From: JACCWP01 sp963801045
GTDB taxonomy: Bacteria; Actinomycetota; Actinomycetes; Propionibacteriales; Nocardioidaceae
DNA: 64,000 nt
Assembly (NCBI GenBank): GCA_963801045.1
Contig: CAWDDC010000003.1
Coordinates: 496,001-560,000, forward strand
Direction: 5' to 3'
Below are positions 59,740 to 64,000 of this stretch, in pieces. The position numbers were made by a program, and so were the translations under genes. Under the pieces are notes generated by a model that worked only from the letters and a program-made list of their open reading frames with translations, was not told the DNA's origin and searched no databases. Numbering within the stretch: the first letter of the stretch is position 1; every line of letters starts with the position of its first letter.

Positions 59740-60679
59740 TCAGCGGTAGCCGCGCCGGTGGCGGAGTCCGACCGTCAGCGCCTCGACCACCCGGCGGTCC
59801 CGGTCCGACATGGCCGCCACGCCACGCGTCGTCGATGCGCAGTGCCTGTCGGTCCGGTCGTGGAAGCGCATCGGGTTGCCCGCCACCAGGTGCCCGGCGC
59901 CCAGCTCGACCTCGCCGGGTCGGAGGTGGGTCAGGTCGCCGTCGGGGACCGTCAAGGCCGGCGAACCCGAGGACTCGCGCGCACCTCGCCCGCGGGTCGG
60001 CGATGAAGTCCTCGTAGCGGACGGTGCTCACCGGGGTGCCGCGCACCGCCATGGCACGGAACAGCACGTCGAAGGCCGTCCACCACAGCGACGACTCGAC
60101 CGGGCTCTGCCGATGCATCTCGTCGTCGTCGACCACCTCGGGACGCGGCACCGACTTGCCCAGGGAGTAGGCGACGCCGCGCGGGTCACGGACCACCTCG
60201 ACGCAGTGCAGGTCGACCCCCGCGTGCCGCAGCAGCCCCGCGTAGGCGGGCATCTTGCTGGAGTCGACGAGCAGTCGCGCTCCTGACACGACCTGGACCC
60301 CGCGGTAGAGCGCGCCCACGAGGCGCGCCAGGTGGTCGCGCCGCAGCCGCCAGCCGGCCGACGGGCTCGACGCCGAGCAGGGCGGGCAGGTGCCGGGTGC
60401 GGACGACGGCGTTGCGCAGCGCCACGATCTCGTGCACGTCCAGCTGATCCCAACCCCCGAAGGCCTCCTGGCCCACCGCGGACCAGAACGGGCACGTCGA
60501 GAACGGTTCGCCGCAGCTGCACAGCTCGTCGTCGCGCACGCCGCGCTCCCACAGGTGCACGGTCTCGCCGATCGCGGTGACGCCGTGCACCGAGCCGAGC
60601 ATGCGCTCGAGCAGCGTCGAGCCGCTGCGTCCGGAGCCCGCGATCAGCAGCACCCGGGGCGCTCGGTGCGCGGTCGCAC
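59740..60679 (-). CDS. Sulfotransferase family protein (frameshifted)
   Basis: About 310 residues. The PAPS 5'-phosphosulfate loop is VLLIAGSGRSGSTLLERMLG; a cysteine-rich insert (ELCSCGEPFSTCPFW) and HCVEVVRDPRGVAYSLGKSV (3'-phosphate binding) follow. It then continues through VSTVRYEDFIADPRARCARV to a C-terminal helix AMSDRDRRVVEALTVGLRHR. It transfers sulfate from PAPS to a carbohydrate or lipid acceptor. Frame junctions occur near 60360, 60310 and 59950. The start is uncertain: a GTG at 60679 reads into the P-loop only if one G in CCCCGGG is removed. It overlaps the preceding glycosyltransferase. Confidence 0.8.
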
Positions 60680-61187
60680 CAGCTGGTCGACCAGCGTGGC
60701 GAACCGGGCGGTCGTCCGTGCGTACCCGCTCGATGGCCTCGGTGTCGGGGGCGGCAGCGAAGCCGTCCGGGTCGTCCAGACCCGCGTCGATGCAGTCGGT
60801 GCAGCGTCCGCCTCGTCGGCCGGCAGGTGCAACAGGCCCTCCTCGGCGAGCCGCCGCAGAAGGCGTGCTGGTGGTCGTCGACGTGCTCGCCCAGCGCGGA
60901 CGTGCGGGGCACGGTGATCGGCACCGTGCCGGCCTGGCGCGCCTCGACCACGCACATCGGTCCGCCTTGCGTGACGATGACGGTGGCCTCGCGCATGAGC
61001 TCCTGCAGCTGGTGCGTGCGGCAGGAAGTCGTGCCCCTCCGCGTGTCGCGGTGGCGTGGAGGTGCCGTACTGGATCACGCAGCGGAAGTCGCCCGCGGAT
61101 GGCCGCGGCCACCCACGCGTCCACCCACCGGACCAGCCGGTCGAAGGGATGGTGGTCGGACCCGACCGTCACGAGCACCAGCGGCAC
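60644..61187 (-). CDS. Alg13-like glycosyltransferase subunit (PssE-like, GT28 C-terminal), frameshifted
   Basis: About 180 residues. GT-B C-terminal half as in Alg13, PssE and MurG: the start PLVLVTVGSDHHPFDRLVRW (GTG at 61187), CVIQYGTSTPPRHAEGHDF, MREATVIVTQGGPMCVVEAR and VPITVPRTSALGEHVDDHQH, which is the nucleotide-sugar binding loop. It should form a heterodimer with the upstream Alg14-like protein, which provides the membrane and acceptor side. Frame changes near 61090, 61020, 60860 and 60780. The start is 7 bases after the partner's stop. Confidence 0.8.
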
Positions 61188-61193
61188 CGCCGC

Positions 61194-61646
61194 TCACAGC
61201 ACCGTCCCGACCAGCTCGGAGCCGTCGTACAGGGACTGCTGGTCGGGCCACTGCACGCAGAACGCCGTCGAGAAGGGCCGGCAGAGCCGGCCGGTCATGC
61301 GTGGTGGAGTCGACCCGGTCGTAGACCTCGAGGTAGACCGTGGGCATGCCGCGGGCGCGGGCTGCGACGAAGAACGGCAGCGCCACGCCGGCGCCGGTCG
61401 AGATCACCACGTCCGGGCGGTGCTCGGCCACGACCCGCCGGGCCAGCTGCGGCGTTGCGCAGCGAGGTTGCCGACGTGCCGCGTCGTCGGGTGGTGCGCG
61501 TAGACGACCGTCTCGCCCACCAGCGTCGAGCGGGCGTCCGGCTTGTCGAAGGTCACCCAGGTGCGCCGATGCTCGCGCCACCACGGCTCGAGCTGCAGCA
61601 GCTGGGCCAGATGACCGCCGTTGGAGGCCACGAACATCACGTGCAT
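61194..61646 (-). CDS. Alg14-like glycosyltransferase subunit (PssD-like), frameshifted
   Basis: About 150 residues. N-terminal half of a split GT-B enzyme: MHVMFVASNGGHLAQLLQL with the glycine-rich loop, WVTFDKPDARSTLVGETVVY, PDVVISTGAGVALPFFVAAR, and PTVYLEVYDRVDS. After frame corrections near 61450 and 61280 it ends FCVQWPDQQSLYDGSELVG at 61194. Alg14/PssD proteins carry a membrane-binding helix and the lipid-linked acceptor site. With the next gene it should add GlcNAc, GlcA or a similar sugar to a lipid-linked repeat unit. An inverted repeat (CCGTCAC-N5-GTGACGG, 61674-61692) lies upstream. Confidence 0.82.
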
Positions 61647-61748
61647 GCGGTCCCCGCTACCACGGCACCAGCACCGTCACCGTACGTGACGGAGGAGTCC
61701 ATGGCCGTGATCGTATCCATCCCCGAGCCGGCTGCGGCAGGGAACCCC

Positions 61749-62654
61749 TCAGCCGCTGACCAGCTCGGCCCAGGCATCGATCGAGGTCGTGTCCTCGAGC
61801 TGGAAGTCGCCGCGCCCGGCGACGTCGAAATAGGTGACGAAGAGGGCGTCGTGCTCGCGGGCGTAGGCACCGAGGTCGGTGAGCCACTCGGCCCGGCCCG
61901 CTGCTGTCCTCCCCGGGCGCGACCCGGGCGCCGGTCTCGCCGATCCCCCAGTCGGCCCCGAGCTCGTCGGCGGCGGCCACCGCCGGTCCCAGCAGCGGTC
62001 CGGGCGGGACGTACGTGTCGGCGGTGTCGCCGTGTGCGTAGCAGTCCCACGCGAGCACCTCGACCAGCTCGGCGGGCGGCGCGTAGTCGTGCCAGTCGCG
62101 ATCCGGACTCGGCGCCACCGTCCAGCACATCAGCACGACGGTGGCGTGCAGCCTGGGGTTGTCCGCCTGCTCGGCGAGCTTCGCGACGTGCGTCCACGCG
62201 GCGACGGAACTCGGCCGCCGAGAAGTCCCCGGCCTCGACGTCGTCCTCGGGCTCGTGGAAGTAGACCCAGTAGGTGTCCCGGTCGACAGGCGCCTCCGCG
62301 AACCACGCTGCGAGCTCGTCGTCGACGGCTCCGCTGCAGCACCGTCGCGGGTGGCGCCTTGAACGAGACCACCAGCGGGCGGTCCCCGACCTCGGTCTCG
62401 AGATCCGCCCAGCTCGGCGGCAGACCCTCGGAGTACAGCCGGGCCACGTCGATCGGACCGTACGTCCCGTCCACCCGCTGCAACGCGTCGGCGGGAGTCT
62501 CGCCGGGCGCCTGCCACACGGTGGAGCCGAACAGCGTGTCGGACTCGTCGCCCGGATCCCGCGTCACTGCACGCGAGCGAGCAGCCCAGGACGAGCAGCG
62601 CGCTGAGCAGCCGGGTCCCCCACCTGCCTGCCCAGCCGCACGACTCCCTACCAC
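61749..62654 (-). CDS. GH26-like secreted glycoside hydrolase-type protein A (frameshifted)
   Basis: About 300 residues. A lipoprotein-like N terminus (LLSALLVLGCSLA after a frame change), then a TIM-barrel protein of an actinobacterial GH26-like family: FGSTVWQAPGETPADALQRV, LVVSFKAPPATVL, YWVYFHEPEDD with the probable acid/base Glu, VVLMCWTVAPSPDRDWHDYA, VLAWDCYAHGD, and DWGIGETGARVAP with the probable nucleophile Glu. The end is DFQLEDTTSIDAWAELVSG at 61749. Substrate unknown; such enzymes could trim or release the polymer made by the neighbouring transferases. Three or more frame corrections are needed. Confidence 0.75.
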
Positions 62655-62755
62655 TACGTCAGCGTACGTGGCACCATCGGCCTGCCTGGCCGCTTCAGCC
62701 AGGTCGGTCGGCTCGACGCCGGAGCGCTGTGCTCAGCGCTCCGACGCCGAGTCCG

Positions 62756-63724
62756 CTACCACTGATTGCTGACCACGTGACCTCCACGCGCTGCGCGACG
62801 GGTCGTCGTGCAGGCGGTAGTCGGTGCCGACGTCGCTGTCGAAGTAGCTGACGAAGCGGCCACCGTTGCTCGCGGGCGAAGTTGGCGACGCCCCGCAACC
62901 ACTGCGCCCGACCGGAGCCGTCGTCACCGCGGACGATGATGCTGCCGAGCTCGGCGATCCCCCACGGCTTGCCCGTCGCGTTCGACACCCGTACGACATC
63001 GGCGAGCATGTCGGCGGGCGCGCGGTAGGCCGCGTTCACGTGACCGCCGTTGTAGCAGTCGAAGCCCGAGCAGGTCGATCGACGTCGGGGCCTGCGTAGT
63101 AGTCCTGCCACTGCCGGCCGGAGTTCCGCTCGAGGGTCCAGCACATCAGGATCAGGGTGGACCGCAGCCGCTCGTTGTTGGCCTGGTGCTCCAGGTTCGC
63201 GAGGTGGCTCCACGCGCGCCGGTAGGTGTCCGGGTTGAGCTGGCCGCGCTCGTGGTCGTCCTCCGGCTCGTGCCACAACGACCAGCGCGTGACGTGGTCC
63301 CGTGGGTGCGTTGGCGAACCAGTTGCGGAAGAACGCGTCGTGCTGACCGGCGACGATCTCGTTCAGCGGCGCCTTGAAGGAGACCAGGGCCCGGGTGTCA
63401 CCGATGTTGTTCTGGATGGACGACCACGACCACGGCATTCCCGGGAAGAACATCCGGACGACGCCGGGCTGACCGTACGTGCTGCGGACCCGCTCGAACG
63501 CCTCCGCGGTAGCTCTCACCCGGCCGCTCGAACACCGTGCCGCCGAAGCGGGCCGGGTAGATGCGGGCCGCATTGTCGGCCGCCGGCGCGGCCGGTCGTC
63601 GGATGGACTTCTCCTGTGCAGGCGCTGCGGTGGCAGACCCTGGGCCTGTGCTCAGAAGCCCAGCGATGAGGGCGAGCCCTACGGCCGCCGGTCCTAGGCA
63701 TCTGCGAACTCGTGCTTGGGGCAT
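62756..63724 (-). CDS. GH26-like secreted protein B (frameshifted)
   Basis: About 320 residues, paralog of proteins A and C. Signal peptide AAVGLALIAGLLSTGPGSATA from the ATG at 63724. Visible family segments: GTVFERPG, VVRMFFPGMPWSWSSIQNNI, ALVSFKAPLNEIVAGQHDAF, WHEPEDDHERGQ, STLILMCWTLERNSGRQWQD, GFDCYNGGHVNAAYRAPADM, KPWGIAELGSI, and RFVSYFDSDVGTDYRLHDDP. The HEPEDD and AELGS glutamates are candidate catalytic residues. After a last frame correction the chain ends HVVSNQW at 62756; the uncorrected stop is at 62733. A GAGAGGAG site lies upstream of the start. Confidence 0.75.
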
Positions 63725-63829
63725 GCAGGTACAGCTCCTCTCGTCCCCCCGCGACCAATTCCCCTGTGCCTGTCGTGCGGCTCTGTCTTTCCCACGAAGG
63801 CACCGGGGCAAACGTGATGTGACTTACTC

Positions 63830-64000
63830 CTACTGGCGGGTTCTGGGCCAGCTGCTGGAGACCGCGCGTGCCCAGGCCGAGCGTGAGTGCTCGTCCAGCA
63901 ACCGAAACTCCACTCCGATGTTGCTGTCGAAGTACGTGACGAAGCGCGCCTGATGGCCCCGCAGGTAGAGCGACACGGTGTCCAGCCAGGCGGCCCGACC
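63830..64000 (-). CDS. GH26-like secreted protein C (C-terminal part, runs off the window)
   Basis: The last 56 residues of a third copy: GRAAWLDTVSLYLRGHQARF, VTYFDSNIGVEFRLLDEHSR, then SAWARAVSSSWPRTRQ and the stop at 63830. The YFDS....FRLLD...RSAW pattern is the same as the C termini of proteins A and B. No indel is needed in this fragment. The N-terminal part lies beyond base 64000. It shows that at least three such genes lie in tandem and that the locus continues. Confidence 0.78.
   Translation of the reverse strand, partial: GRAAWLDTVSLYLRGHQARFVTYFDSNIGVEFRLLDEHSRSAWARAVSSSWPRTRQ

Overview
The window is high-GC (about 70%) actinobacterial chromosome. The evidence is a mycothiol gene (mca), the actinobacterial order mca-DUF4307-greA, the mfd-lipoprotein-mazG and eno-ftsB-DUF501-ppx housekeeping blocks, an ECF41/SigJ sigma factor, frequent GTG starts and GTGA/ATGA overlaps. 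A Propionibacteriales/Nocardioidaceae-like host fits, but that is inference from gene style only. No transposase, phage gene, integrase or CRISPR array was seen.

Layout. 0-17.5 kb: mostly minus-strand metabolic and envelope genes (YyaL-type thioredoxin protein, membrane-tethered sigma-like protein, ScyD-like secreted protein, mca, greA, thioredoxin, ilvA, PhoD-type phosphatase, sulfatase, AI-2E family permease, GlmL-like protein, metB). 17.6-33.5 kb: stress and regulatory genes (msrA, YCII, aldo/keto reductase, DinB, MFS plus HAD, a large SARP-type regulator, GlsB, a Baeyer-Villiger-type monooxygenase, cbs, an SGNH hydrolase, a Bax-inhibitor-1 family protein), then an FAD oxidoreductase divergent from sigJ. 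33.5-45.1 kb: a tRNA with a UAA anticodon, a CFA-like methyltransferase, and the minus-strand block udgB/ppx/DUF501/ftsB/eno and mazG/lipoprotein/mfd.

45.2-64 kb is the accessory part. Four large secreted paralogs (about 990, 1545, 840 and 655 residues) share a beta-propeller-like core, and some also carry malectin-like and PKD domains. A cysQ-type phosphatase gene sits among them. They are followed by a GT2 glycosyltransferase, a sulfotransferase, an Alg13/Alg14-like (PssE/PssD-like) glycosyltransferase pair and three tandem GH26-like secreted proteins, the last cut by the window edge. My reading is a cell-surface or exopolysaccharide locus, possibly sulfated, that continues beyond the window.

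Caveat that governs the whole annotation: close to half of the protein genes are broken by single-base indels, usually one extra or missing C/G in a short homopolymer, including genes expected to be needed (ftsB, trx). Density is extreme between about 52 and 63.7 kb. This looks like uncorrected sequencing error, not real decay. I give such genes as one span with approximate frame junctions and still type them as CDS.
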